From PLOWO2-12-38-17 sp963709355 (GTDB lineage: Bacteria > Planctomycetota > Brocadiia > Brocadiales > Brocadiaceae), in NCBI GenBank assembly GCA_963709355.1, contig CAVPVY010000005.1, positions 496,001 to 560,000 on the forward strand: a stretch of 64,000 nt of DNA. The letters run 5' to 3'. Shown here piece after piece: positions 17,103 to 26,742 of this stretch. A program made the position numbers and the translations under genes. Each line of letters begins with the position of its first letter. The first letter of the stretch is position 1. The notes under the pieces were generated by a model that searched no databases, was not told the DNA's origin, and worked only from the letters and a program-made list of their open reading frames with translations.

Positions 17103-18608
17103 TTATTTTATGAATTTGATATTATTCAGCGGCCAGAATACAAAAAAAGCCTTACCCACTATATTTTTCTCAGGGACAAATTTCCATACCCGGCTATCAT
17201 TACTATTCCTGCTGTTGTCTCCAAGCATGAAATATTCCTTTTCCCCCAGTTGTACAGGTTCTGTTGTACCCCAGGTACCTGAAGATAAGCTTGTATAATA
17301 AATATCATGGAAAATATCAATATTTTCAAATAGTGCATTTACATGATTGCCACCTATGCTGATTCTACTTGTATCAAATGAGCGCGCTTCAGGCATCTTT
17401 CTATCATCATAATCATATATGAAAATTTCGTTATTATCAATATATAAGCATATCAAATGGTCAACATTCGAAAATTCTACTCTGTGTGGTTGTCCTGTTA
17501 GTATATTAAAATGTTTTTCTTGTACTACATTCCCGTTTTTCATGAGACAACCATTTTTAATTGCGCTATCTGTGGGGATTATAGCTGTAAAAATGTCATT
17601 ATTTATTCCAAGGACAAGTTCCAGATAATTTGAACCATTTGATAGGGTTACATCGAGGATAATTTTTACATCCCCCATTTCATTATTTCCAGACCTGTTA
17701 TTGTAACCATTCTGATCAGTAACCGGTCGTCCAAATGTTGCCAATGATGAATTTGGATTATTATCATACATGTTATTTAATACCAGCGTTTCTTTATTAA
17801 TCTTCCATTTGCTGCCAGCGGTAACCCAGATTGGGGTAATATCTTCTTTAGGTGGGAAATGATTATTGTAAACAGGTATCCATAGTGTATCCTGTACATT
17901 TTTTGGTTTTCTTTGTATTGTGTCGTTGATATATATATTGCCGTTGACAATCTGTAACTTTTCTCCCGGTAGTCCAACAAGGCGTTTTATGTAATTCTTT
18001 TTCTTTTTTGAAAATCTGGTTGAACCGCAACGAGGACATTGTAAGCCTTTGTGCCACTCTGTTTCAGACAACAATACGGAGCAGTTTTTACATTTAAGGT
18101 CATACAACGGGTACACAAATACCATTACATCCCACCGTTCAGGATTTTTAAACTTGTACCAGAATTTAGCGACCAGAATCCTGTTTCCTCCATGTACTAC
18201 GCGGTTTGACAGGTCTTTCCATTCGGTTGTGGTTTGACATTTTGTACAAGTTCCTTTTCTCCATAACCATGCAGGCCAATTGTAGCGGATTTTATTATTA
18301 CAAGCCTCACAGTATAAAGATGTACCTATTACAAACTGGCAATTAGGGCAGGTTGCGCTGTCGCTTTGCCGGTCAGCATAAAAACTCCAGGTACAGTTAG
18401 GGCATTTCACATTTTTATGTTCGCCTAGTAAGGTTGGCGCCATTGAACCTGTTGGTATCTTAAATGCCTCTATAACCAGGTATCGTATGGCAAAAGCAAG
18501 TGCGACAGCTATTGCTATAGATTCTATATTTTCGCGTAATTTGCCTTTACGTTTCTTTTTTCTACCATCGGTCTTTTGAATTATTTGCCTTTCTTTGTCG
18601 TTATTCAA
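17103..18608 (-). CDS. lepB: Signal peptidase I with zinc-knuckle inserts
   Basis: 501 residues, about twice the length of common signal peptidases. A transmembrane segment spans about 28-48, then PTGSMAPTL supplies the catalytic Ser55 and NYIKRLVGLPGEKL the Lys209 general base. The C-terminal boxes MLGDNSRNSNDSRVW and GKAFFVFWP close the fold. Between Ser and Lys are several CxxC pairs (CPNC 70 and 88, CEAC 101, CTKC 122, CKNC 174, CPRC 192), which look like zinc ribbons. A further insert of roughly 150 residues of beta type (280-440) precedes the last box. It removes signal peptides at the outer face of the inner membrane. It follows lepA with a 15-base gap, the classic lepA-lepB pair. Confidence 0.9.
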   Translation of the reverse strand: MNNDKERQIIQKTDGRKKKRKGKLRENIESIAIAVALAFAIRYLVIEAFKIPTGSMAPTLLGEHKNVKCPNCTWSFYADRQSDSATCPNCQFVIGTSLYCEACNNKIRYNWPAWLWRKGTCTKCQTTTEWKDLSNRVVHGGNRILVAKFWYKFKNPERWDVMVFVYPLYDLKCKNCSVLLSETEWHKGLQCPRCGSTRFSKKKKNYIKRLVGLPGEKLQIVNGNIYINDTIQRKPKNVQDTLWIPVYNNHFPPKEDITPIWVTAGSKWKINKETLVLNNMYDNNPNSSLATFGRPVTDQNGYNNRSGNNEMGDVKIILDVTLSNGSNYLELVLGINNDIFTAIIPTDSAIKNGCLMKNGNVVQEKHFNILTGQPHRVEFSNVDHLICLYIDNNEIFIYDYDDRKMPEARSFDTSRISIGGNHVNALFENIDIFHDIYYTSLSSGTWGTTEPVQLGEKEYFMLGDNSRNSNDSRVWKFVPEKNIVGKAFFVFWPLNNIKFIK

Positions 18609-18623
18609 TAGGTGCCTCTTTCA

Positions 18624-20423
18624 TCATGTTTCATCAACGGCTAGTACAGACAGGAAAGCCTTTTGTGGAATTTCTACATTTCCTATGGATTTCATTCTCT
18701 TTTTCCCTTCTTTTTGTTTTTCCAGGAGTTTTCGTTTTCTGGTAATATCGCCGCCGTAACACTTAGCTGTCACATTTTTAGCAATTGGACGTATAGTTTC
18801 TCTTGCAATAATCCTGCTTCCAACAGCTGCTTGCAATACGACTTCAAAAAGATGCCGAGAGATTTCATTTTTCAGCTTCTTAACAAGTTTTCGTCCCTTA
18901 AAATCAACGTCTTTTTTATGTACAACAATGGAAAGCGCATCCACTCTTTTGCCTGCAACAAGGATATCCAGTTTTACGAGGTCTGCAGGTTCATACCCTA
19001 TGAAATCATAATCCATCGTGCCGTATCCCCTCGTCGCTGATTTCATCTTATCAAAGAAGTCGAATATTATCTCGGCTAGCGGTAATTCATAGGCAAGGAT
19101 TGCGCGCCTTTCACTGAGATATTCAGTGCTTTTGTATCGGCCCCTGCGTCCCTCGGCTAATTGCATTATTGTGCCAAGATACTCTGTTGGTAAAACAAAG
19201 TTTACACACACTATCGGTTCCCTAAATTCTTCAATTTCATTAACAGGAGGAACTTTCTCAGGGTTGTCAACCTTAATTACTTCTTTATTATTTTTAAGTA
19301 TTTCATAAGTCACGTTTGGAGCTGTTTGGACAATATTAATGTTACTCTCACGTTCTAAACGTTCCTGTACTATTTCCATATGCAGGAGACCAAGAAAACC
19401 GCATCTGAATCCAAATCCAAGCGCTTGTGAAGTTTCAGGTTCGAAAGTGAATGACGAGTCATTAAGACTCAGTTTTTCTAACGCCTCCCGAAGCAAGTGA
19501 AAATTTGCATTGTTGGATGGATATACACCACAATAAACCATTGGTATAGGAGCGCGATAACCGGGCAGTGGTTCTATGGTTCGTTCTTTATTATGTGTAA
19601 CGGTGTCACCTACTTTAACATCGTGTAGAGATTTGATGTTAGCGATACAATATCCTACTTCTCCTGTAAAAAGTCCATTTTTAGCTATCATCTTTGGTTT
19701 AAATATACCTACTTCTTCTACCTTGAAGGAGCTGTTTGTCTTCATCATATAAATTTCATCGCCAACTTTTATAGAGCCATCGAATATACGCAGGTATACA
19801 ATGACACCGCGATATTCATCATATACTGAGTCAAAAATTAGCGCCTTTAGCGAGGCATTCGGATTCCCCGTTGGCGGTGTGATGCGCTTGACAACAGCTT
19901 CGAAAATACTGTCAATGCCTTCGCCTGTCTTTGCACTAACCATTAATGCCTCTTCAGGGTTGATACCAAGTGTCTTTTCCATTTCTGTAAGTACGTCGAA
20001 AGGGCGAGATTGGGGAAGGTCTATTTTGCTGATAACAGGAATAATTGTCAGGTTGTGTTCCATAGCAAGGTATGCATTTGCAACTGTTTGTGCCTCAACA
20101 CCCTGCGAGGCGTCAACAAGCAAAACTGCGCCTTCACATGCGCCAAGGCTCCTGGAAACTTCGTAACTAAAGTCTACGTGACCCGGCGTATCAATCAGGT
20201 TTAGATTATATTCTTCTTTATTGTGTACAAGTTTCAACGCTACTGCGCTTGCTTTTATCGTGATACCGCGTTCGCGTTCCAAATCCATATCGTCCAGCAT
20301 CTGGTTTCTGAATTCTCTTGATGTAATTGTATGCGTTCTTTCCAGTAAGCGATCCGCCAGTGTGGATTTTCCGTGATCAATATGCGCTATTATACAGAAA
20401 TTTCTAATTCTTTCAGTAGGCAT
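18624..20423 (-). CDS. lepA: Elongation factor 4 (LepA)
   Basis: 599 residues, the standard LepA length. G motifs: AHIDHGKSTLADRLLE (G1), RERGITIKA (G2), DTPGHVDF (G3), SKIDLP (G4). The LepA-specific C-terminal signature GYGTMDYDFIGYEP and GGDITRKRKLLEKQKEGKKRM are present. It back-translocates stalled ribosomes. The start overlaps the end of the ROK gene by 34 bases, and lepB follows directly, so the three are probably one transcript. Confidence 0.96.
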   Translation of the reverse strand: MPTERIRNFCIIAHIDHGKSTLADRLLERTHTITSREFRNQMLDDMDLERERGITIKASAVALKLVHNKEEYNLNLIDTPGHVDFSYEVSRSLGACEGAVLLVDASQGVEAQTVANAYLAMEHNLTIIPVISKIDLPQSRPFDVLTEMEKTLGINPEEALMVSAKTGEGIDSIFEAVVKRITPPTGNPNASLKALIFDSVYDEYRGVIVYLRIFDGSIKVGDEIYMMKTNSSFKVEEVGIFKPKMIAKNGLFTGEVGYCIANIKSLHDVKVGDTVTHNKERTIEPLPGYRAPIPMVYCGVYPSNNANFHLLREALEKLSLNDSSFTFEPETSQALGFGFRCGFLGLLHMEIVQERLERESNINIVQTAPNVTYEILKNNKEVIKVDNPEKVPPVNEIEEFREPIVCVNFVLPTEYLGTIMQLAEGRRGRYKSTEYLSERRAILAYELPLAEIIFDFFDKMKSATRGYGTMDYDFIGYEPADLVKLDILVAGKRVDALSIVVHKKDVDFKGRKLVKKLKNEISRHLFEVVLQAAVGSRIIARETIRPIAKNVTAKCYGGDITRKRKLLEKQKEGKKRMKSIGNVEIPQKAFLSVLAVDET

Positions 20424-21349
20424 CCTGCTGCTCCAATAATTCCAACATCGTTTCCAAGCTCTGAAAATAGTATATTTGTCTCTTTATAAGATGATTCAAA
20501 AGCACTCTTTTTAACTGTTTCTTTAATCGGGTTCATTAACAAGTCTCCGGAACCTATCATGCCCCCTGATAATACAATCAATGCCGGGTTTAATATGTGC
20601 ATAATGTTCACAATAGCAATGCCTAGAAATTGCCCTGTTTCTCTAATGACATTAAGTGCTGCCTTGTCTCCCTGAAGGGCAGCATCGCTAATCATTTTAG
20701 CCGTAATCTCATCAGAGTTCTCTAAAAGTGATGAGACGCCTTTCTTTAATAGTTTTTTGAAACGGCGTACCATAGCTGTGGCAGACGCATATGCCTCTAT
20801 ACATCCATTATTACCGCAGCTACATTTAAGTCCATCCATTTTAATTACCATGTGACCTATTTCTGCTGCAACATTATTAACTCCACGCCAAAGTTTGTTA
20901 TCAATAATAATGCCACCGCCAATACCCGTACCAATGGTTAACATTACAAGAGAATTTGAGTTCTTACCCGCGCCAACCAATTTCTCTCCCAAGGCTGCCG
21001 CATTGGCATCATTTTCAAGCACACAGGGCTTATCGAAATTTTCAGTAATTAAGAGTTTGATGGGGACATTACGCCATTGCGGTAGGTTGGGTGAAAAAAT
21101 AATAATTTCGCCCTTTTTATCAATAAGACCGGGAGAGCCAAGTCCAATGCCTATAACATCCGCTTTTTTAATACAAGCATTTTGTATAATCTCATCTATT
21201 AGTTTGAAAATCTGGTTTATTATTGTTTGTGAGTCGGCATTATAGTTTGTTTTTGTTGACAATCGGTGGATAACAGTACCTTTTCTATCAACAATGCCTG
21301 CTTTTATATTTGTACCGCCAAGATCAATACCTATTACAAAATTTCCCAA
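20390..21349 (-). CDS. ROK-family sugar kinase (glucokinase-like)
   Basis: 319 residues. N-terminal phosphate motif VIGIDLGGTNIKAGIVD, a second phosphate segment LTIGTGIGGGIIID, the catalytic ENDANAAALGE and the ROK zinc cluster GHMVIKMDGLKCSCGNNGCIEAYAS (HxxxxxxxxxCxCGxxGCxE form) are all visible. Such proteins usually phosphorylate glucose or N-acetylated sugars. The zinc cluster supports an active kinase and not a repressor, and no helix-turn-helix is present. The end overlaps lepA. Confidence 0.88.
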   Translation of the reverse strand: MGNFVIGIDLGGTNIKAGIVDRKGTVIHRLSTKTNYNADSQTIINQIFKLIDEIIQNACIKKADVIGIGLGSPGLIDKKGEIIIFSPNLPQWRNVPIKLLITENFDKPCVLENDANAAALGEKLVGAGKNSNSLVMLTIGTGIGGGIIIDNKLWRGVNNVAAEIGHMVIKMDGLKCSCGNNGCIEAYASATAMVRRFKKLLKKGVSSLLENSDEITAKMISDAALQGDKAALNVIRETGQFLGIAIVNIMHILNPALIVLSGGMIGSGDLLMNPIKETVKKSAFESSYKETNILFSELGNDVGIIGAAGCLLKELEISV

Positions 21350-21655
21350 TTATTCAATCTCTTCAAGAAGGACAATTTAGATTCATATTTATTTTTAGTT
21401 ACACGAATTAATTATGAACTAAAAATATTAACAGAAGTCTTGCACCAAGTCAACTTATATACAAATATTGGATAATTGGATAACAGGCGGTTGTAGATTT
21501 TTTTAAATGTAGTACAATTAAAAGCTTGGTAATGTAATGTTAAAAATTCCAATAGGATTTTATTTCCACTAGTTTTATTTTAAATAGGGTATTTTTGGAT
21601 TTTTAAAATAAATCAGTTGCATCAAACTGGCTTATTTATATGCTTAGGATAATAT
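21350..21655. other. Intergenic, no gene recognised
   Basis: AT-rich spacer between the ROK gene start and the decayed porG copy. No open frame, RNA or repeat was recognised. Confidence 0.4.
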
Positions 21656-21660
21656 TTCAC

Positions 21661-22178
21661 GGGAGGGGACGTCTGGGGGGCTAAGGTTGCGAGCAGGGTG
21701 CTGGGGACGGCTGCCTTCTTAGAAGGGTTATTATGCGCAAGGATTTTCCACTTTATTGTGTAGAGAGAAGGGTAGCCCCAATAGCCTCGTTTACACGCAT
21801 ATCAAAAGAACCCATCCTTGAGCGAGGCGTAATAACGGAAACTGACGTTATAATAATTATGGATGAAACACTACTTGATGATAATACAGCGTATCCGTGT
21901 GAGATCGATGTAATTTCAAGCCCAGCTATAAACTCATCAGCAAATAAGCCTTTAAGAAAAATGGGTAACTGGCTGGTGTTCAAGCCTGTCTGGGATTACG
22001 ATATATGTATGTCCGCAATGTATGACATGTGTAGTAAGATGTCCAGACGATTGTATTACAGTTAATAAAAGCGATTTTCCATATACAGATTATGATAATT
22101 TGTAAAGGATGTATGATATGTGCTGAGGAATATCCTGTAAAAGCCATTGAAAAGGTGCGGGAGGTTCATGCATGGTAA
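21661..22178 (+). pseudogene. Decayed 2-oxoacid:ferredoxin oxidoreductase gamma-delta (porG/porD)
   Basis: Joined pieces match the gamma subunit: RVLGTAAFLEG in one frame, then after a shift DFPLYCVERRVAPIASFTRI and VITETDVIIIMDETLLDD. The end of porG is missing. Then GNWLVFKPVWDYDIC, typical of the delta (ferredoxin) subunit, is followed after another break by LCKGCMICAEEYPVKAIEKV and a stop at 22178. Some cluster cysteines have been lost (CMSAMYDMC). The gene pair is broken by at least two frame changes and a deletion. Porphyrin genes share the 'por' name but are unrelated. A porB relic on the same strand lies at 28452. Confidence 0.7.
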
Positions 22179-22380
22179 ATTATTAATGTATTTTATCTTA
22201 TTACTTTAAAAGAACTTCTTTTCCGGTAAGTTTTTTATCAACCTTATACAAGAGCTTTGATTGCGACTGTGCTGCACTATAATACTAGTATGTAAGAATC
22301 AATTGAATACCGTAATGGGTATTTATAATCAGAATTTGTTTTAATGTTTAGTTTGAAATATATTTATGTATAAAAACAAA

Positions 22381-22415
22381 AAAGGATGTGTAAAATCTTA
22401 CACATCCTTTTTCAT
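22381..22415 (-). terminator. Intrinsic terminator of zinc-ribbon gene
   Basis: A perfect 13-bp stem (22381-22393 with 22398-22410) and a four-base loop. The reverse strand has a T-rich run just after it (complement of AAAACAAAA), and the forward side has TTTTT too, so it may work both ways. It lies 24 bases beyond the stop of the gene at 22439. Confidence 0.75.
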
Positions 22416-22438
22416 TAATTTAAAATCCTTTAGACTTG

Positions 22439-22708
22439 TTATTCAGCCGAAGGTATAAAATCTGTTGCATTAGTTTCATTATTATATACTGTTGGCATAT
22501 AGAAAGTATTTTCTGCCGCCTGGTCTATTTTCTGGTTACACTTCGGACATCTTCTATTGTGCGGGCCTCGGCTAACAAACGTCTTTCCACACATCAAACA
22601 TCTCCTGTCTGCCTTATCTAAATAAAAATTCTTTGGGGAAAGATTATTTTCATTATATCTTTTTAAGGTTTTACGACTCGGTCTTTCTTTTTGCTGTACA
22701 GTCATCAA
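22439..22708 (-). CDS. Small zinc-ribbon protein
   Basis: An 89-residue protein. The core CLMCGKTFVSRGPHNRRCPKC (about residues 37-58) is a CxxC...CxxC zinc ribbon with the GPHNR motif found in small hypothetical proteins of planctomycetes and related groups. The N-terminus is basic, so nucleic acid binding is possible. It has its own terminator and appears monocistronic. Function unknown. Confidence 0.65.
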   Translation of the reverse strand: MMTVQQKERPSRKTLKRYNENNLSPKNFYLDKADRRCLMCGKTFVSRGPHNRRCPKCNQKIDQAAENTFYMPTVYNNETNATDFIPSAE

Positions 22709-22890
22709 AAAAACTCCTAAAGAATTAAAAATTTAAATTACATTGATTTTATAAACAATACTATATACAATATTGTTCCAAATTTTTTGCATGAATTCTT
22801 TAACTCTAGAAATTCCAAATATTTAATTTTACTTGTATTCGGAGATATTTATTTTATAATTATACTCCGAATTACAGAAAACGCACCATA

Positions 22891-22970
<80 letters not shown>

Positions 22971-23112
22971 TAGCTAAATTCCAAATATATTATCAAATTA
23001 ATTAATTGTTGGCAAGGGTTTAATTACAATCAATAAAGTTGTTAAAAACGCTATGGCAGGAGTGTGGTTTTTGTGTTTTTTAAACAAAATATCACAAACA
23101 AGGCAAAAGGAG

Positions 23113-23136
23113 GGGAAAATTTAGTAAAATTTTCCC
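23113..23136 (-). terminator. Possible terminator hairpin
   Basis: GGGAAAATTT and AAATTTTCCC form a perfect 10-bp stem with a four-base loop, 56 bases past the stop of the three-knuckle zinc protein. The T-run on the reverse strand is interrupted, so termination is uncertain. Confidence 0.4.
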
Positions 23137-23191
23137 TGCGTAAGGTTATATTCCTGATTTGTCAGATGAAATTGTGAATCTATCAGAGGTG

Positions 23192-23482
23192 TTAGTTTTT
23201 TGATTTTAACTTCTTTTTTACCAATGACTTTTTAGCTTTTTTCTTAGGTTTCGCTATAGGATTTGGACGACAAAGAAGTTCGCTTTTTGAAGCAAGTCTG
23301 CCGCATGAACCGCAAAAATATTTTAGATTAATAAGCTTGGGGGCACATACATGTCTGGGATCTCCTGTTACTGTGCCACAAAATTTACAAGCTATGACTT
23401 TTTCTGCAATCCTTGGCTTACATAGATGACCCTTTTCAGTGGCTGTCATACCGCATGTTTGACAAGTATAAATATTATTCAT
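23192..23482 (-). CDS. Three-knuckle zinc protein, unknown function
   Basis: A 96-residue protein with three repeats of the form CxxCG...xxxHxC or LC: CQTCGMT..HLC, CKFCGTV..HVC and CGSCGRL..LLC, each likely one treble-clef zinc site. A lysine-rich tail (KPKKKAKKSLVKKKLK) follows. Such small basic zinc proteins may bind RNA or ribosomes. A good ribosome site (GGGAGGAAATT) precedes the start. Not recognised as a named family. Confidence 0.65.
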   Translation of the reverse strand: MNNIYTCQTCGMTATEKGHLCKPRIAEKVIACKFCGTVTGDPRHVCAPKLINLKYFCGSCGRLASKSELLCRPNPIAKPKKKAKKSLVKKKLKSKN

Positions 23483-23532
23483 AATAATTTCCTCCCTTTT
23501 AAAAATTTTTCCGGGTTAAATATTAGCGAATT

Positions 23533-24342
23533 TTATGATTCACAGGTAATTCCTTCAACTTGCAATAAGTGTTTGTATTTGAGTACCTCTTTACCACTTC
23601 CAGAAGTATAAAAGCTTACATTTGCCCTTAATGGAATTTGAAGTTTGTCTTCCAAGGTATTATTAAGCAGCCCCTCTTTCTCGAGAACTGTTTTTAGATT
23701 TCTGGCTGTTCCACAGTTTCCATCTATAATATTTATGTTTTTTCCTAATACTTCTAGAATCTCCCTCTTTATCAGGACATAGTGTGTACATCCTAAAACA
23801 ACAGTTGAAATGTTTTTGTTTGTTTCGGGGAGAATATTATAAAGATAATCTACAATGTTTTCGTAGTTGTTGCCTCGTTCAATGAGTTCAACAAGCCCTG
23901 GACATGGAATGGGGACAATCTCAGCGAGATGTTTATATTGATAAACCAATGAGTTAAATTTTTTACTTTGTAAAGTGAGCGGCGTCGCCATTACGATTAT
24001 TCTACCGTTTGTTTTTAACTCCACGGCTGGTTTTATTGCAGGCTCCATTCCAATCACAGGTAATTCAAAGATTCTCCTGATTTCTTTAATAGCTGCACTT
24101 GTTGCTGTGTTGCTAGCAACAACTAAGGATTTAACACCCAGCTTAAATAAGAAATCTGCAGCTTTTATAGTAAGCGACCGAATAGTGTTTTCTGATTTTA
24201 TTCCATAAGGGGCATTAATACTATCGGCATAATAAATAAATTCTTCGTGAGGTAGCAGCTTGATTATTTCAACAAGCACCGAAATGCCCCCAACACCAGA
24301 ATCAAAAACTCCTATGGGTAATCTGTTCTTTTGCCTTCTCAC
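23533..24342 (-). CDS. murI: Glutamate racemase, first catalytic Cys replaced
   Basis: 269 residues, normal length. IGVFDSGVGGISVL (substrate phosphate-like loop), YYADSINAPYG and the second catalytic motif VLGCTHYVL (Cys185) all fit MurI, which makes D-glutamate for peptidoglycan. The first catalytic motif, normally ACNTA, reads VVASNTATS: Cys is Ser77 (codon AGC). In ordinary MurI that Cys is needed for one direction of proton transfer. The enzyme may still work one way, or may have another substrate in the Asp/Glu racemase superfamily. The start has no rival Met nearby. Confidence 0.85.
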   Translation of the reverse strand: MRRQKNRLPIGVFDSGVGGISVLVEIIKLLPHEEFIYYADSINAPYGIKSENTIRSLTIKAADFLFKLGVKSLVVASNTATSAAIKEIRRIFELPVIGMEPAIKPAVELKTNGRIIVMATPLTLQSKKFNSLVYQYKHLAEIVPIPCPGLVELIERGNNYENIVDYLYNILPETNKNISTVVLGCTHYVLIKREILEVLGKNINIIDGNCGTARNLKTVLEKEGLLNNTLEDKLQIPLRANVSFYTSGSGKEVLKYKHLLQVEGITCES

Positions 24343-24557
24343 AGGATTGCCAGAGTATTAATGTCCAAAATTGTTCAAGATGAAAAATAACACGCTCCGA
24401 ATATTAGGTTGATTTTTGAACCCTATAGTTTTGAAATTTAGATAATTTATGGAAATGGGAAACACGTCTTCTAGAATTTAGAAGAGATTATAATACATAA
24501 ATTAAACTATTACCAAGAGTAAAGCAATAAATCAAGTATAAAAATTTTAATTATTGT

Positions 24558-25608
24558 ATTAGCTATAGACATAGGTAACACTTTTGTAATTAGGAAAAGT
24601 TTGTAATTTTTGCAGTGGAGTCCACCCCTGAAGCCCCATGTGTGGTCTTTTGTTGTTAAAGAATTCATCGTATTTTTTACGTTCTTTTACAAGGAGGTCA
24701 AGATTCCGAGTTTTTTGTAAACGGAAAAACTCTTCTCCATCGGTTCTATGAGACCTTTCTACCTTGCCGTTTTGCTCTGGACAAGAAGGCCTATTGAGAT
24801 TGTGTTTTATACCCAACCCCATGCACGACAGGGTAAAAGGATGTGTCTTGGGCTGCCGTAAGGGATGGGTTTTGGGTTCACCGGTGTAAGCATTGGTAAA
24901 GACGGCGTCGTTGTCGGTCCTGATGTGCCTGATCTTGAAAGGAAAGCGTCTGAATATATATTGCAAGAAGTCCAGGGAGTTAGATGTAGAGCGTTCCTGG
25001 TAAAGTTTGGTGAATTTGATCCTGGTAGAGTCGTCCTGAGCGGAGTACTGAACAAAGCTCCCGGGTCTGTAGCCGCCCAGCAGCTTTATATCTACCTGTA
25101 GGTATCCTGGAGAGGGCATCTGATAACACTTAGGTTTTCTGTGCATCTTCTTGGGTTTCTCAATGAGTCCGTTGCGTTTTAAAGTGGCGTATATGGTGGA
25201 CCTTGGAAGCGAGATATTATAGTCCTTCAATAAGAACAGCCGTATACGGTCGGGGCCGAAGGAAGTGGTTTTACGAAGTCTTATTATGATAGACTGAATA
25301 TATTTATGGGTAAGCATAGGGGAGCGTCTGGGACGTTTTGAGCGATCAATGAGGCTTGCAGGGTCACCTCCTGAGTCTTCGTAACGTTTAAGCCATTTAT
25401 AGAAACATTTACGAGATATGCCAAAATACAGGCATACCTTTGAGACGTTATTAATCTTTTTATACATGAGCATCCAGGCTAACCTTTTTCGACTAAGTTG
25501 ATCGTAATAATACTTGGGCATGGGTAACATCTCCATAAAAAAATTTAGTAAGTCGCCTATCCCATAGGGATAGGCATATCATATTACATAAACTGTTACC
25601 CATGTATA
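24558..25608 (-). mobile_element. IS481-type insertion sequence
   Basis: A single transposase gene lies between imperfect terminal inverted repeats: ACATAGGTAACA at 24569-24580 and TGTTACCCATGT at 25594-25605 (one mismatch when paired). The outer ends are not certain because the transposase stop lies a few bases beyond the left repeat. A perfect hairpin (GCCTATCCC/GGGATAGGC, 25555-25575) sits upstream of the transposase and may block read-in transcription. No target duplication was confirmed. Confidence 0.7.
24559..25536 (-). CDS. IS481-family transposase
   Basis: 325 residues. A helix-turn-helix N-terminus (NNVSKVCLYFGISRKCFYKWLKRYE) is followed by a second HTH and the DDE integrase core: D in YLQVDIKLL, D in IRTDNDAVF and E in NGKVERSHRTDGEEF. 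The frame is uninterrupted, so the element may still be active. The end of the gene runs through the left inverted repeat. Confidence 0.9.
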   Translation of the reverse strand: MEMLPMPKYYYDQLSRKRLAWMLMYKKINNVSKVCLYFGISRKCFYKWLKRYEDSGGDPASLIDRSKRPRRSPMLTHKYIQSIIIRLRKTTSFGPDRIRLFLLKDYNISLPRSTIYATLKRNGLIEKPKKMHRKPKCYQMPSPGYLQVDIKLLGGYRPGSFVQYSAQDDSTRIKFTKLYQERSTSNSLDFLQYIFRRFPFKIRHIRTDNDAVFTNAYTGEPKTHPLRQPKTHPFTLSCMGLGIKHNLNRPSCPEQNGKVERSHRTDGEEFFRLQKTRNLDLLVKERKKYDEFFNNKRPHMGLQGWTPLQKLQTFPNYKSVTYVYS

Positions 25609-25696
25609 TATACTTTACAAAAAATTTTAATTATTTAGAAAGAAATTTGAATTGTTGCTTTTTTAGCGGTGTTAAACATCATACGATAAAATGTAC

Positions 25697-25724
25697 TTGA
25701 CATTTTAGTTACAATTAATATAAT
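25697..25724 (+). promoter_or_regulatory. Sigma-70 promoter for rpsB
   Basis: TTGACA (25697-25702) and TATAAT (25719-25724), both perfect, with a 16-base spacer, 68 bases before the rpsB start. Confidence 0.7.
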
Positions 25725-25791
25725 TTTAAGCTTTCAAAAGTTTGTTAAATAAATATTTTTTGTCTACCATACTAACAAGAGAGGAGAATAT

Positions 25792-26496
25792 TTGTCTACA
25801 GTGAGTATTCAAGAACTAGTTGATGCAGGTTTCCATTTTGGACATCGTACAAGCCGGTGGAATCCTAAGATGAAACCTTTCATATTCGGGAAGCGTAATC
25901 TGATACATATTATTGATTTGCGTGAAACTGTCAAGGGGCTTGTAACTGCTTGTAAGTTTCTGACTAATTTGGTTCGGACAAACAAGGATGTCTTATTTGT
26001 TGGTACAAAGTGGCAAGCACGTGAAATTGCTGAACGCGAGTCACAGCGATGCGGAATGCATTACGTAAGCGAACGATGGTTAGGGGGCACTTTGACAAAT
26101 TTCGATACAATACGTAAACGTTTAAAACGTCTGGAAGAATTAGAGAACATGGGGAAAACAGGCGCTATTAATCAATTTAGTAAAAAGGCAATATCTTCTT
26201 TTAACAGAGAACGAAAAAAGATACTTTCAAATCTAAAAGGCATTCGTAACATGGCGACTTTACCAGGAGCTTTAGTTGTTGTCGACCCGAAACATGAACA
26301 TATTGCAATCAGTGAGGCAAAAAAGTTAGGTATCCCAACTGTATGTCTTGCTGACACTGATTGTGATCCGGATTTGATAGATATCTGTGTGCCGGGCAAT
26401 GACGATGCAATCAGGTCAATTAATCTTTTCTTTACTAAAGCCTCAGATGCAATTATGGCTGGTAAGGAAAGCAAACTTGATATGGCTAAGGTTTGA
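25792..26496 (+). CDS. rpsB: 30S ribosomal protein S2
   Basis: 234 residues. The N-terminal VSIQELVDAGFHFGHRTSRWNPKM and the middle VGTKWQAREIAERES, RWLGGTLTNFDTI are unmistakable S2. The start is taken as TTG at 25792 because AGAGGAG (25778-25784) sits at the right distance; GTG at 25801 is an alternative. Its promoter is at 25697. Confidence 0.96.
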   Translation: MSTVSIQELVDAGFHFGHRTSRWNPKMKPFIFGKRNLIHIIDLRETVKGLVTACKFLTNLVRTNKDVLFVGTKWQAREIAERESQRCGMHYVSERWLGGTLTNFDTIRKRLKRLEELENMGKTGAINQFSKKAISSFNRERKKILSNLKGIRNMATLPGALVVVDPKHEHIAISEAKKLGIPTVCLADTDCDPDLIDICVPGNDDAIRSINLFFTKASDAIMAGKESKLDMAKV

Positions 26497-26742
26497 AAAT
26501 TAATATGGGTTATTGAAAAATCTTTTGCTTAAAATCAATATAAGTCGAACTAATACCTTTGTATCTCCTTATAAGAATAAAAGAATTAAGGAGAATGTTC
26601 AATTCCAGAAGTGATTAAAAGTTGCAAATCTAGTTCGCTGCCTTAAAGAACATTTCATATAACCAATTCTTTAATTGTTTTCATGATAAAATTTATATTT
26701 CAAGAACTGCAATAACTTATATCATGTTGTACGGAGGTTATA

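Noticed and set aside
26497..26742. Leader or riboswitch before tsf
   Set aside because: No known riboswitch core or strong fold was recognised in this AT-rich spacer.
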